Of a DNA stretch of 64,000 nucleotides, positions 22,616-32,443 are shown in pieces (positions within the stretch are counted from its first letter, which is position 1; every line of letters starts with the position of its first letter). This DNA is from Bryoerythrophyllum caledonicum (Eukaryota > Streptophyta > Bryopsida > Pottiales > Pottiaceae): NCBI GenBank assembly GCA_963971425.1, contig OZ020517.1:22144462-22208461 (forward strand), written 5' to 3'. Under the pieces are notes generated by a model. That model did not search any database. It had not been told where the DNA came from and worked only from the letters and a program-made list of their open reading frames with translations. The position numbers and the translations under genes were made by a program.

Positions 22616-23319
22616 TAGACACACCGGAAAGAACCATGTCCGGAGCGAGCGGGTGGAGAAAGCGCATTGTATTTGGAGTGCAAGTTGAAAGTAGGATCCG
22701 CATTCTTCAATTGGCAAAGGCTCACATACTACAATATATTGCAATGCAAACCAAAGCTATCGATGATGACCGTTTGCAAGTAGCCCTAAATTCTATGGAG
22801 TAGATAGTGTCCTTTATGAGAGTATACTAGTTGTGTATGGTAATTGCTATATAGTGTATGTGTAAGAGTAGTATATTCTAAGGGTGATGTAAGACTTTTT
22901 GTCATTAATCCCAAAGGTGTAAAGGTGTTTTTACTATTGGTGCTAAGTCCATTTGTAGAAGCATCTATATTTAGTTTCCACCATTGTATGCATTATGTAC
23001 TACGTAGAATATCTTTTAATCAACTGCCAACCCTTTCATAAAGTATGTTTTTTGTGATTACGCCTATTTGTATACTACAATCCTTCAAATCTATCTTTGA
23101 AATATTGTGAAATTATATTAAATACACATTTATCTAGTATTAACGAGGGGCCACCAAAAATTAGTTGAAAATGCCAAAAAATTGCTTCCAATATTAACAA
23201 CTATGATTGTACGTAATATTGTTGCAGAAGCTCAATTTTTTTTCCTTTGGAAAACATTTTTTTTCTTTGAATTTTTTTTTTTTTTGCAATTTTGCCACTT
23301 TTGTTCGCAATGGCCGCCG
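22616..23319. other. Spacer, no gene recognised
   Basis: A modestly GC-richer patch (22620-22800) carries fragmentary frames on both strands with no motif that I recognise. A T-rich run follows at 23236-23286. Copy B equivalent: 40376-41079. Confidence 0.35.
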
Positions 23320-23581
23320 TTGTACCCAAGTGCACTTTTAAATGGCCAAGTGCATAATTGCTTAATTGCGTGTTTTCAATGTTCGTTTTGTTCCCAATAT
23401 CTGACTGGATGGATCCTAGTTGCGACGCACTGGCACCATGGATGTGCTCAGTAATTGTTAGTTATGAATTTAACAAAAATATGAATGTGTAGTGACTTAT
23501 CAATATGTAAATGAATGCAGTAAATTTGAACGCATCTTGTGTGACAAACATGGCACTTTATGAATGATAAACAAAGCTGCA
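23320..23581 (-). repeat. Dispersed repeat family X, right-end portion
   Basis: Read in reverse, this matches 31016-31120 (TTTGTTTAT-ATTCATAAAGTGCC, then TTTACTGCATTCATTT) and then continues into GGTGCCAGTGCGTCGCAA, the mirror of 29405-29440. This copy of family X therefore has inverted ends of about 200 bases and has been split by the Tc1-like element that starts at 23582. Copy B: 41080-41341. Confidence 0.7.
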
Positions 23582-24909
23582 TCAAGTTGGAGTTTTGGCG
23601 ATTCCAGGGATAGTGTTGTACACTGTTGCCATTTTTAACATCCTCTTGAGGGCTGAACAATTGTCATTTTACGAAGAAATTTTTAATACAAGATCATTTC
23701 TATGTTGGCAACATGCTTGCTAAATTTCAAGGCCAGAAGATGAATACAAGAAAAGATATTCAAAATCTACCAACATGTGTAGTTGTGAGCCATCCACAAC
23801 TGCCAACTTTGACACCCTCCCTAGGGCTGATTTTTTAATATTTATTTACCGTGAAATTTACGGCACAAGATCATCTCTGTGTTTATTACAAGTTTGCTAA
23901 ATTTCAAGGCCACATGATGAATAAAAAAAAAGATACTCAAAATTGTTTCTTGTAGTTGCTTATGTTGGTAGATTTTGAAGATGGTTTTTTGTATTCATCT
24001 TTTGGCTTAAAATTTGGCACACATTATTTCAACATAGAGATGTTCTTGTGCCAAAAATTTCATGGTCAATTAAGAATTTTGCAGACCTAAGGAGGGTGGC
24101 GAAGTTGGCAATAGTGACATGGTTTCCTTGATTGTTTCTAACAATTACACATGTTGGTAGATTTAGATTTTTTTCTTTTCATTTGTGGATCTTTTGGACT
24201 TGAAATTGAGCACACGTATAATCAATATAGAAATGGCCTCATGTCCAAAATCTCATGGGAAAAATAAAAAATTTAATCCTTGGGAGGGTGTCAAAGTGGG
24301 CAGCTGTGAAACTTTTCTCACAACTAACCTCCATGTTAGTAGATTTTGAATATCTTCTTTTGAATACATTTTTTGGCCTTGAAAATTTTCCCACATGTTA
24401 TCAACATAAAGGTTACCATGTGTCAAAAATTTCATGTTGAAATAACAAACCCTCAATCCTAGGGAGGGTGTCAAAGTTGGAAGTAGTAAAATGGTTTTTC
24501 CCTTTTTTTCTCACAATTACACATGTTGGTAGATTTGGGATGTGATTTTTTTTGTGCATTTTTTGGACTTGAAAATTTCCACACATGTAATCAACATAAA
24601 GGTGTTCTCACTCCAAAAATTCCATGGGCAAAAAAAATTTCCTCAATCCTTGGGATGGTGTCAAAGTTGGCGGTTGAGAAACTTTTCTCACAGCTACCCC
24701 ATGGTGGTTAATTTTTAATATCTTTTGTTTCATAAGTCCTCTAAACTTGAAATTTGGTATGCATGTTTTTAACATAGAGGTGATGTTGTTCCCAAAATTT
24801 CAGGGTAAAAGAACAACTTTTCAGCCCTGTGGAGGGCGTCAAAGTTGGCAGCAGTGTGGGACACCATCCTTGGAATGGCCCAAACGCCAATTTGAATGTC
24901 ACCCTACTG
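23582..24909. mobile_element. Tc1-like element, internally deleted (copy A)
   Basis: The right end is the mirror of CAGTAGGGTGACATTCAAAT and is followed by TA (24910-24911). The left end (TCAAGTTGGAGTTTTGGCGA) is the same terminus lacking its first ~15 bases. Between them are ~185-base units, two in one orientation then about five in the other. Each unit carries GGGAGGGTGTCAAAGTTGG, a word like ACATGTTGGTAGATTT, and CAAAAATTTCATGG. No transposase remains. Copy B at the same locus is longer by 2,874 bases and has the transposase. Confidence 0.8.
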
Positions 24910-25600
24910 TACACGATGAGTTTGATATAGGCACTACTTTGAAACATGCATGTGCTGGAGCTTTCAATTACTAATACGAAGTGGTTTGACATGCCATTGG
25001 AGGGGTGACATGTCAGTTATCTCTTAGGCCTTAGTGTAGAAAAGTGATTTCCCTCAAAAGGGGGAGTAGTTCTATTACAGGATCCTATATCCCGTGGTCA
25101 TGGGCTTATGCAAAGAGAAGGAAAAAACACTATTTTCACGCCGGCCCTTGATAGGGACTGGAGTTTTTTCTGTTTCTCTTTTTCATTTTTTTCATTTTTT
25201 TGACATACATAACATTCAAACAATCAAAAGAACTTTGGTCATGTCCAGGCTATGGTACCAGTGCATCGCAATTCAGATGGTGGAATCAAAATAAACAGAA
25301 GTGATTTTGAAGCTTTACATCTTGACCTCTTTTACAATTTGAATTAGGGCTTACGCAAAGGTACTCTGATGGTCCACGATTGGAAAATGATCTCGTAAAT
25401 TGTATTTTTCTATATTGAAAATGTATTCATATGTTCAGATTGGACAAAAATTGATGCAGATATTGAAAGAATAAAATTGTGATTCTACGAAGTTCAGCAA
25501 TGATCCAATTTTGGTGATTGAGTAATTATACTTCTATTTTCTTTTGAAACCAATTTCATGCACTCCTTGGCTTCAAAACTTTTCCAAAGGTGCCAAAAAT
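24910..25600 (-). repeat. Dispersed repeat family X, left portion (beyond the Tc1-like element)
   Basis: Read in reverse, 25600-25240 matches 29070-29440 downstream of the bestrophin gene. 25240-24910 matches 30830-30950, apart from a 207-base insertion at 24993-25199. With 23320-23581 it forms one element lacking the DUF26 gene. Copy B: 45544-46234. Confidence 0.7.
24993..25199 (+). mobile_element. 207 bp retroposon-like insertion with 7 bp target-site duplication
   Basis: TTGACAT flanks the insert on both sides (24986-24992, 25200-25206). The related empty site near 30870 has a single ATGTCAAT. The insert ends in a T/C-rich tail of ~36 bases. A diverged relative lies at about 60470-60663 and is followed by the long TTC tract. 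A SINE-like retroposon is the likeliest reading, although an LTR fragment is possible. Copy B: 45627-45833. Confidence 0.6.
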
Positions 25601-25824
25601 TCCTAAAACTCATTCATAATATTGAAGATCCCACATTGGCACACGAACAAAACAAAACACACACCTGATTTAACATTGAAGTTATGACCATTACATCCAC
25701 GTGAAGAACTTCAGAGGCCTTTATTTGAGCATGATTAAATTTTCAGTGCAATCTCAGCATTCGAGAAGAACAAGCGGCCGAAAACCCTGACCGGGGATTT
25801 TATGATAAACCCCCCACAAGCAAT

Positions 25825-26140
25825 GTGCATGAATGGAGAGAACAAATAATTATACATTTACTTTTCAGTAATAGCCAATAGAATTGCAATTTCAACTGAA
25901 GTGATTTCATTTTTCCCATCGGAATGTAAATTAGTTATGAATTTTTAGAGTGTGTTGTCATGTTTAGCATGTGGCCACCAATAGGTACCTTCTGTGAGCG
26001 CCAACCAAAAGTAAGGGGTCCTAACTAATATCAAACTTCCATTTGGAGTTGAATAGGTGGTAGTGGGATGGAAGCGGGTTGGACATACCCCAATTTTAGA
26101 ACTATTGGTTATAGGTTTTTGTTGGTTACTAGGGGGTTAC
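25825..26140. repeat. Dispersed repeat related to 12365-12690
   Basis: Same order of landmarks as the copy at 12 kb (TAATTATAC, AGTAATAGCCAATAGAATT, CCATTTGGAGTTG, ATACCCCAATTTTAG, TTTTTGTTGGTTA), with moderate divergence. Copy B: 46459-46774. Confidence 0.65.
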
Positions 26141-26170
26141 CGCAAATCAGTTCACATCTATGGGCACTTC

Positions 26171-26393
26171 TTGACTACACTAAATTTTATGTTTAGTGTC
26201 ATACACAATAAACGACTTGTAAATGCTATAAGTTTTTCCTTTTGATGAAGATTATTACCAACTGTGTCTACGATGATCCCCCTCTTTGAATAATACAAAT
26301 TTTTGTGCTTTTAGTAAAAATCTTCATCAAAAGTAAAAACTTATAACACTCACAAGTCGTTTAGTGTACATGACACTAAACATAGTGTAGCAC
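26171..26393. mobile_element. ~220 bp MITE-like palindrome (ACACTAAA family)
   Basis: ACACTAAATTTTATGTTTAG, AAACGACTTGTAAATGC and ATAAGTTTTTCCTTTTGATG at the left are mirrored at the right. It is related to the element at 6153. It lies about 0.7 kb upstream of the bestrophin start codon. Copy B: 46805-47027. Confidence 0.7.
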
Positions 26394-26399
26394 CTATGA

Positions 26400-27104
26400 A
26401 ATAAGAGGTGGATACTCAATTGATACCAATGTACACAAGAATACGACTTTGTGACCATGTGAAGGCTTCTTTGACATATAAGTTACCTTCAATGATTTAA
26501 TTTTAGTTCAACCCTTAACGACCAACGAGCTCTCAAGGCCAAGGAGAAACTAGATTATGCGTATCATCATCTACAACAGATACATTTCATTGCAACCCCA
26601 CTTCACAGAAATCACCAATGTTAGCATTGATTTTGGTGGCGCGGGTCGCAGGAGATGCTCATCTTGCTCCGCCTCTAAATTCTCCAAGGTGACATGAAGT
26701 GCTTGCTACAGGGATTAGTGTGCCCACATGACCCAAAAATGGTCGCTTTCGTCTTTCTGCTTTGCACATCGGAAAAGCACGGAAAGGCAAGTTTGCTGTC
26801 GAGCTCGGAAAGGAAGGAGAAAGATTGTACAGAAAGAGAGGTCACAATACATTCATCAACCAAGTTCAAGTTGTCCACTCGTCCGAGAAAGAGAAAAGAG
26901 CTGAATCCTTCGACAGAATTTGCCATCCTTTTGGCAAACAAACTTGCTGGCTATGGAGAGTGACATGACAAGATTTGCTACTGATCGGAGGAGTTTTCAG
27001 CTTTCTCAGGAAGTGTTCGCGTTGCGGAATCGGAGGAGCTGATGCGGTTCGAGAGGATGTTATCTTCTTCCTGTGAATGTATGGATTTGTGAGGAGGAGT
27101 TGTG
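26400..27104 (+). other. Upstream region of the bestrophin-like gene
   Basis: GC content rises from about 26600 toward the ATG. Frames at 26694-26968 on both strands overlap each other and have no recognised motif. They most likely represent promoter and 5' leader rather than a separate gene. Copy B: 47034-47738. Confidence 0.4.
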
Positions 27105-28884
27105 ATGCAAAGCCTGGCTCAGCTTCAGCGTGCGCGAGTTCCGGTGCGGCGGGTGGAGAGGTTGGAGAAGAGTTTCGGCGACAGAGAATGCAGGTCGCGT
27201 GTGGAGTTCGCCGGGAAGCGTTCGCCGTGGGATGGCGGGAGTTTGAGGACGCGAGTGTTGTGTATGGAGGATGACAGGGTTTCGAAGTCGGAGCTGAAGG
27301 AGATCACGGAGGTTGTGTTGACAGGGGAGGAGAAGGAAGTTCCCGGGAGCAGCTACTTTTCGGGGATTGAGAGCGATGAGGTTGCGGAGAGGTCAGGGGC
27401 GACGAGGTTTGATGCGCGGCACCCGTTCGACTTGCGGTGGATAGGCGAGTGGGCGGACGCGCTCACGGAGCGGGGGATGGTGAAGCGGAGGTCGTTCTAC
27501 AGCCACGACGACTGGCTGCGGCACCGGAGCTCCACGAGGCACTACCGGCATTTCCTCTCGAGCTTCTCCTCTCGGGCGATTCTTTCCCTGATTCCGCCTG
27601 TGGGCACCATGACCGCGATCTCGCTGTTCGTGGCCGTGTACAATAGCGTCGTGTCGACGGGATGGCTGCCGTCGTTCGTTCCTGTGCTGCACGCTTCGTC
27701 GCTTTCGTACCAGCTCACGGCCCCCGCGCTGGCTCTGCTGCTCGTGTTTCGAACGGAAGCGTCGTACTCTCGCTACGACGAAGCGCGCAAGACGTGGACC
27801 AAGGTTATCAGCAGCGCCAAGGACATGGCTCGCCAGTCGATGGCCTGGGCGCAGTGCCCTGGCGATTTCCCTCGGAAGAAGCTGCTGCTGGACTATATAC
27901 TGGCATTTCCTGTGGCTCTCAAGGTAAGACCTCTCATCTGTGCAGATCATGAACCCTAACACCACAACAAGTGATCGATATTCGAAGCTTTCCTGTAGAG
28001 CAGCCATGGTGAAAATGTTGCAGTCATGATCAATCCTGAATGCAAGACAGCCATTTGAAACTACCGCTTGAATTTTTAGTCATTTGCAATTAGGATGATA
28101 GGAGTGAGATCTTCGTTGGTTGCACATGTTCACTGACTGTCGCTCTCCCTTCGACAGTGTCACCTTCTCAATGGTTCCGACATAGTAGCGGAGCTGAGAG
28201 AGATTTGGAAGAAGATGACCTCGCGCTCGTCCTTCATGCAGAGCATCGGCCGAATTGCCTCATCCAGCTCATGACTCATTCTGTGAATTCTATCAAGTTA
28301 AAAGACGGGGATAGAAGCGCTCTGGTAAGATATCAGAGAATTCTTCCTTGATGTCATAATCCATTTTGCCTTTTTTAAGAAGAATAGTAGTTCACCATCT
28401 TTGCCTTCTATTGCAGGATGCAAATATCACCCAGTTTAATGAGAGTATAAGCGTGTGTGAGCGTCTGATTCGCACGCCCATTCCGCTTGCCTACACGCGG
28501 TTGACCTCTCGGATCCTGGTGCTGTGGCACCTTGCATTACCGGTGGTGCTATGGGATGATTGTCACTGGGTGGTTGTCCCCGCCACATTCATTAGTGCAG
28601 CTTCACTATTCTGCATTGAGGAAGTAAGCTCCCAGCTACCTCTTTTGATTGCACATGAAATTTCTGAGTGCAGTTGTATGAACGTACATTCCCATGTTTG
28701 TTTGCTGCAGGTCGGAGTGTTGATTGAGGAGCCATTTCCCATCCTGGCGTTGGATCGGATGTGTGCCAAAGCGCAGGAGAATATCCAGGAGTTGGCAGCT
28801 TTGCAAGTGCAAGCTCAAGAGCATCTGAGCAAGAAGATTATGAAGTTACAGAGTAAGGTTGTTTCAAATGGGGCAACCAGTTGA
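27105..28884 (+). CDS. Bestrophin-like chloroplast (VCCN-type) chloride channel, four exons, exon 2 frameshifted (copy A)
   Basis: Exons, all with GT-AG introns in phase 0: 27105-27923, 28158-28324, 28417-28623, 28711-28884. Conserved family stretches are SHDDWLRHRSSTRHYRHFLS and LIPPVGTMTAISLFVAVYNS (exon 1), CHLLNGSDIVAEL and DLALVLHAEHRP (exon 2), IPLAYTRLTSRILVLWHLAL, WDDCHWVVVPATFISAASLF and CIEEVGVLIEEPFP. Known members conduct chloride across the thylakoid membrane and adjust proton motive force in light. The Arg/Ser-rich first ~60 residues suit a chloroplast transit peptide. In exon 2 the frame switches at a GA repeat (28196-28203). As assembled, translation stops at 28272-28274 after 311 residues, and one GA fewer would give a continuous ~454-residue protein. 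The start is the ATG at 27105; the GTG before it is not used. The family call is strong. Whether the gene is intact is open. Confidence 0.88.
28196..28203 (+). other. (GA)4 frameshift site in bestrophin exon 2
   Basis: Upstream of this site the conserved frame reads CHLLNGSDIVAEL. Downstream the conserved frame DLEEDDLALVLHAEHRP is offset by two bases. An extra GA unit explains both. The same sequence is in copy B at 48830-48837, so it is either a real mutation or an error shared by both contigs. Confidence 0.8.
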
Positions 28885-29040
28885 TAACTGTATTTAGTAT
28901 GAAATGGGACGAATGAATATACGTTGAATTCCTACTGAGAAACAAGCAGCTGCAGTGCTGCTGTATTGGTTGTAGAATATTAGGAATCACCACAAGGTGG
29001 ATGACGTTCTCTTGCAGCTACTATATTCTCTGAAGCTGAC

Positions 29041-29620
29041 CATTGTACAGGAGATTCAGGATTTGTTCATCAACCTCTGGAAAAGTCTTGAAGCCAAGGA
29101 GTTCATGGAATTGGTTTCAAAAGAAAAAGAAGTTATTGAATTGCAAAGTATAATTACTCAATCTTCAAAATTGGATCATTTCTGATCTTTGTAGGATCAC
29201 AATTTTGTTCTTTCAATTAATCTCGATCAATTTTTTGTCCAAACTACATTTTCAATACAGAAAATTACAATTTACGAGATCAGTGTAAAAGATACTCCAA
29301 ACATGCACCATCAGAGAAACTTCACATTAACCCTAATTCAAATCAGAATTTTTTTTAAAGATTCAGAAGCTTCAAAACCACTTATTTTGTTTTCAACATC
29401 TGAATGGATGACTCCTAATTGCGATGCACTGGCACCATACACATTGTGCTCAATAAATGCTAGTTATGAATGAATTGAAGAAAAGAATATGAATGACATG
29501 TAGTATCTTTTTATTAAAAGCAGTGAATCTGAAAACACTGAAATTGGCACAAAAATATGAACAATAAACAAAATTGCAATGTGTGAGCAATCAAACCTGC
29601 ATGTTTGATGGTGGTTGTGA
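29041..29620 (+). repeat. Dispersed repeat family X, left arm before the DUF26 gene
   Basis: 29070-29440 matches 25600-25240 in reverse, and part (29235-29385) matches the lectin 3' flank at 17265. The last part (29495-29617, including GCAATGTGTGAGCAAT and ATGTTTGATGGTGGTT) is mirrored at 30981-31120. A 62-codon frame at 28997-29185 (ending KLDHF) lies here and is unassigned. Copy B: 49675-50254. Confidence 0.7.
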
Positions 29621-29634
29621 AGACTTAGGAAAGA

Positions 29635-30410
29635 ATGATGGTGACGTGGTTGGTGTTGGCGTGGCTGGTGCCCATCGCGGTGTCGGCCGACTACACATGC
29701 AGCAAGAACATGACGGTGTTGGAAGCCTTCCAATTCGACTTCTTGAGGACGTTTCAAAAAACGGGCCTGGAAGCGAAGAAGAGGATGTTCGACGAGCAAA
29801 GCAGGACGCTCAACTTCACCATGACCAGCAAGGATACGCACCGCAACGTTACTGTGTGGGCGGTTTGCAACCCGAATGTCACCAACAAAGCCATGTGCTC
29901 GGTGAGAATCCAACTTACAAAACATTGGCAGCAACCTTCACGTTGTTTTCTTATGTCATTACGAAATGAGCGCCTCCGTATGAACCAAGTACCAGAGGGT
30001 ATCAGACTAGTATCATGCATGCACAGTATCAACCGTGTATTCACACAGGTATCAGCTACAATTGCTAGCACTGTAACCAGGCTAGTTTTCTGGAGACTGC
30101 TCATTTCTTCTAGTGCATTGGCTCGCAGGGTTGTATTGGTATTTTGATGAATGGCATCTATGAGCTATGTTGTGAGCAAAGATCCTCTTGGGGCACCATC
30201 AACATGAGGGCGGAGTGTTCCATTGGCTACAGTGCCCTGGAGTATATGTATCAAGGGTGGACTGATCTTGGAGATTTGCCCAAGGACGTCTTGAAAGAGC
30301 CTGGACGGATTGATTTTGACGGTGGTCATTCCATTCTCCCAACTCGCAGACCCCATTTATTCTCCTTTCTAGTGTTGCTTTTCAGTAATTTCCTTGGCAT
30401 ACAGTTTTGA
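29635..30410 (+). CDS. Secreted single-DUF26 (Gnk2-type) cysteine-rich protein, two exons (copy A)
   Basis: Exon 1 is 29635-29901 and exon 2 is 30129-30410, with a GTGAG...GCAG intron in phase 0. The protein has about 182 residues. Residues 1-18 (MMVTWLVLAWLVPIAVSA) form a clear signal peptide. The mature part carries one stress-antifungal (DUF26) domain: TVWAVCNPNVTNKAMC, SGC across the splice junction, then GIYELCCEQR and INMRAECSIGYSALEY. The central motif here is C-X9-C-X2-C rather than the usual C-X8-C-X2-C. NFT, NVT and NMT sequons suggest glycosylation. A hydrophobic tail after PTRRPH (FSFLVLLFSNFLGI) may be a GPI-anchor signal or membrane segment. Relatives act outside the cell, with roles in defence or at plasmodesmata. 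The ATG lies 18 bases past an inverted repeat. Confidence 0.72.
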
Positions 30411-30829
30411 CAGGGCCTGAGGAAGAAAACCTCTAACCTTCAAATATGTCATGTGCACAATGTCCAGGCTCAACTTTGTCATGTTTTTATCCAATGCCAT
30501 GTGCACTCCATTTTCATCTCATTTTTCTTGCATACTATATCATCCACACTCACAAACTTGACTAGCGCACTGTTTTCAAGAGGATTAGACCATGAGATCT
30601 AGTAAGGGTGGCAACCATTAATGCTATTACATTGTGAAGGCATATGAACAAGGACTTGACTCTCCAAAAGAGGTTGATGTAAATGAAGTGTCTGGAGGTT
30701 TGTTCCACCATTGAGCCCATGCTTGGGTAAAGGAAAGATGCACTTTAGTCTGCCGAGGAGACCGGCATGAAGAGAGTGTGTGCTCCTTTCCTCCACTGTG
30801 CGCAAGGACATAAATTAGTGGAATAGAAG
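30411..30829 (+). other. DUF26 3' flank
   Basis: Follows the TGA with no further recognised coding exon. A 70-codon minus-strand frame (30599-30811) is unsupported. It probably includes the 3' untranslated region. Copy B: 51045-51463. Confidence 0.4.
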
Positions 30830-31120
30830 GGACATGACCAAAGTTCTTTTGATTGTTTGAATGTTATGTATGTCAATCCACTTCCTATCAGTAACTAAAA
30901 GCTTCAGTGCACGTTTGAAAGAAGTGCCTACATCAAACTCATCATGTACAAAGAAACGCAATTATACTTTGAAATTCAATAAACCACCATCAAACATGAT
31001 CTCATTGCTCACACATTGCAACTTTGTTTATTATTCATAAAGTGCCAAAATGGTCACACAAAATGCTTTCAAGTTTACTACATTCATTTGCATACTAACG
31101 AGAGGTCACTACACACTGTC
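30830..31120 (+). repeat. Dispersed repeat family X, right arm after the DUF26 gene
   Basis: 30830-30950 matches 25240-24910 in reverse. 30981-31120 is the mirror of 29495-29617 and matches 23590-23480 in reverse. It includes an uninterrupted version of the Tc1 target (CTTTGTACATGATGAG in reverse) and of the 207-base insertion site. Copy B: 51464-51754. Confidence 0.7.
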
Positions 31121-31673
31121 AGGATCGATACATGGAGGCGTTCTGTAGGTGGTTTCCGGTTAGAAATCACCTCAGGAGTTGTGGACTTACCAAAAGGCAT
31201 AGAACTTAGCCCTAGTAAGTGATTAGGGTTAGGGTTAGTGCTGCGTGACAACTAGATCAACGGTGGTGTCTTTTGACGCCTCATGGGACTTGGAGTCCAA
31301 ATGACCTCTACGTGTAGTTAAAGGAGATTCATCTTTCTTAAGTTGAGTCTCCCACATGATGAGGTGAGGGTGTGTGTGCACACCATTAGCTACATGGTGA
31401 TCATGCTATCACTCTTTAAGAGTGGCATGGACTTGACTCGTCATGTGGCATAAACAAGTTTTGCTTATTTGTTATTTGAGAAAGATCATGTTGTGGAAAT
31501 AGGTGTAACCGCGACATTATTGTACATCTAATGGGGTTTTGAGGACGTTGCTCAAAATTCCTGTTTCAAACATCAGGGTTCCGAGGTTTTGGAACTAAAG
31601 CGGAGGGCATCCGGACAAGTGCAAACTTGATATTTGGGATTCCTTTGTGCAGGCTTGGAGTTTTGGTGTGGAA
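31121..31673. other. Spacer, no gene recognised
   Basis: Contains a short TTAGGGTTAGGG run near 31228 that is too short to be telomeric. No conserved frame was found. Copy B: 51755-52307. Confidence 0.35.
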
Positions 31674-31860
31674 GAGATCAACATTGCATTGCTCTACAAG
31701 GATTGCACGATCTTGTGCGCAAATATTATTGTGTATAAATGTTTGCACCTCAGTAGCTACAACTCTTTGAAGCCGGTGCTGCTGACGGTGTTTTGTTGTT
31801 GAGATGGGCTATCACGATTGGAGCAAGTCTGGCATCGTACCCCATTGACATAGTAAGGCG
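31674..31860 (+). pseudogene. ADP/ATP carrier (mitochondrial carrier family) fragment, copy A
   Basis: Two frames together resemble the last third of mitochondrial ADP/ATP translocases. From 31674 the frame reads INIALLYKDCTIL-ANIIVYK then YNSLKPVLLT, like the segment after the fourth helix. It hits a TGA at about 31800. From 31799 a second frame gives LLRWAITIGASLASYPIDIVRR, including the carrier signature PxDxxRR. About ten residues between them are deleted and the sequence is unrelated after the signature, so it cannot encode a carrier. No intron interrupts the fragment, which would suit a retroposed copy. Confidence 0.75.
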
Positions 31861-32443
31861 TTTCCTTCTAGTAGAGCCAGCAATAAGCGGTGACCACCTT
31901 CATCGTGAAGCACGAAAAGTAGAAGAGTGAGGCGTTGGAGTCAAATGGCAGTAGGCTCGCACAAGTTCAAGTCGTGACTTTGGGCACGAGCTTCGCGAAT
32001 CAGCTATGGCATTAGCGCTAAGTAGAGCGTAACAAACAGGGCGAAGTGCGGAGTTGCACCCAGGAGGTGAGAATTGAGAGAAGATTTTCGCTACTCACTT
32101 GGGGTTGCAATCTGCTCGGTGTACCGTGGTACACGGTATTTGTGGTATTCAAGTTGTTGAAGGTCCGGCTGCAGGGCTTTGGCATCCTTGAGGTGGAGGT
32201 CGCCTCAAATAGATTTGTGTACTCAATAATCTGCAAAAGAAGCTTAGGATGTCAGTAAAGGTCTGCCTTTGACGAATGGTGGCAACGTGACAAGCGGAAG
32301 GCACCAATGAAGGGTTCACAGGACTGACATTGGAGGTACTCAGTCCTCATCTGCTCGACCTCATAGCCAACAACTTCAAGAAAACTCTACAAGCACTCAA
32401 CATTGTACTCCAACGCTACGCAACCTCCACAAGACCCATTGCC
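31861..32443. other. Unassigned sequence up to the contig end
   Basis: Moderate GC. Frames of 60 to 72 codons occur on both strands without a recognised motif. A frame starting with ATG near 32330 runs into the N gap; in copy B it continues to 53197 and remains unrecognisable. Copy B: 52495-53077. Confidence 0.35.

Larger units (their letters stand above)
14884..32443. repeat. Copy A of the duplicated block (end of contig 1)
   Basis: These 17,560 bases recur as 32644-53077, at an offset of 17,760 up to 24297 and of 20,634 from 24298 on. All encoded frames are identical and I saw no base difference in the stretches I compared. The only change is 2,874 bases missing here relative to copy B. 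Copy A stops exactly at the N run. Confidence 0.95.

Noticed and set aside
26694-26968. Overlapping frames of 68-89 codons upstream of the bestrophin gene
   Set aside because: Frames on both strands overlap one another, lack any recognised motif and lie in the likely promoter and leader.
27102-27104. GTG as start of the bestrophin-like gene
   Set aside because: The next codon is an ATG in frame (27105) and GTG initiation is not expected in plant nuclear genes.
31225-31245. TTAGGGTTAGGG run considered as telomeric repeat
   Set aside because: Only about two units are present and they are not at a sequence end. Plants usually use TTTAGGG, and a comparable short TTTAGGG run at 54290 is equally isolated.
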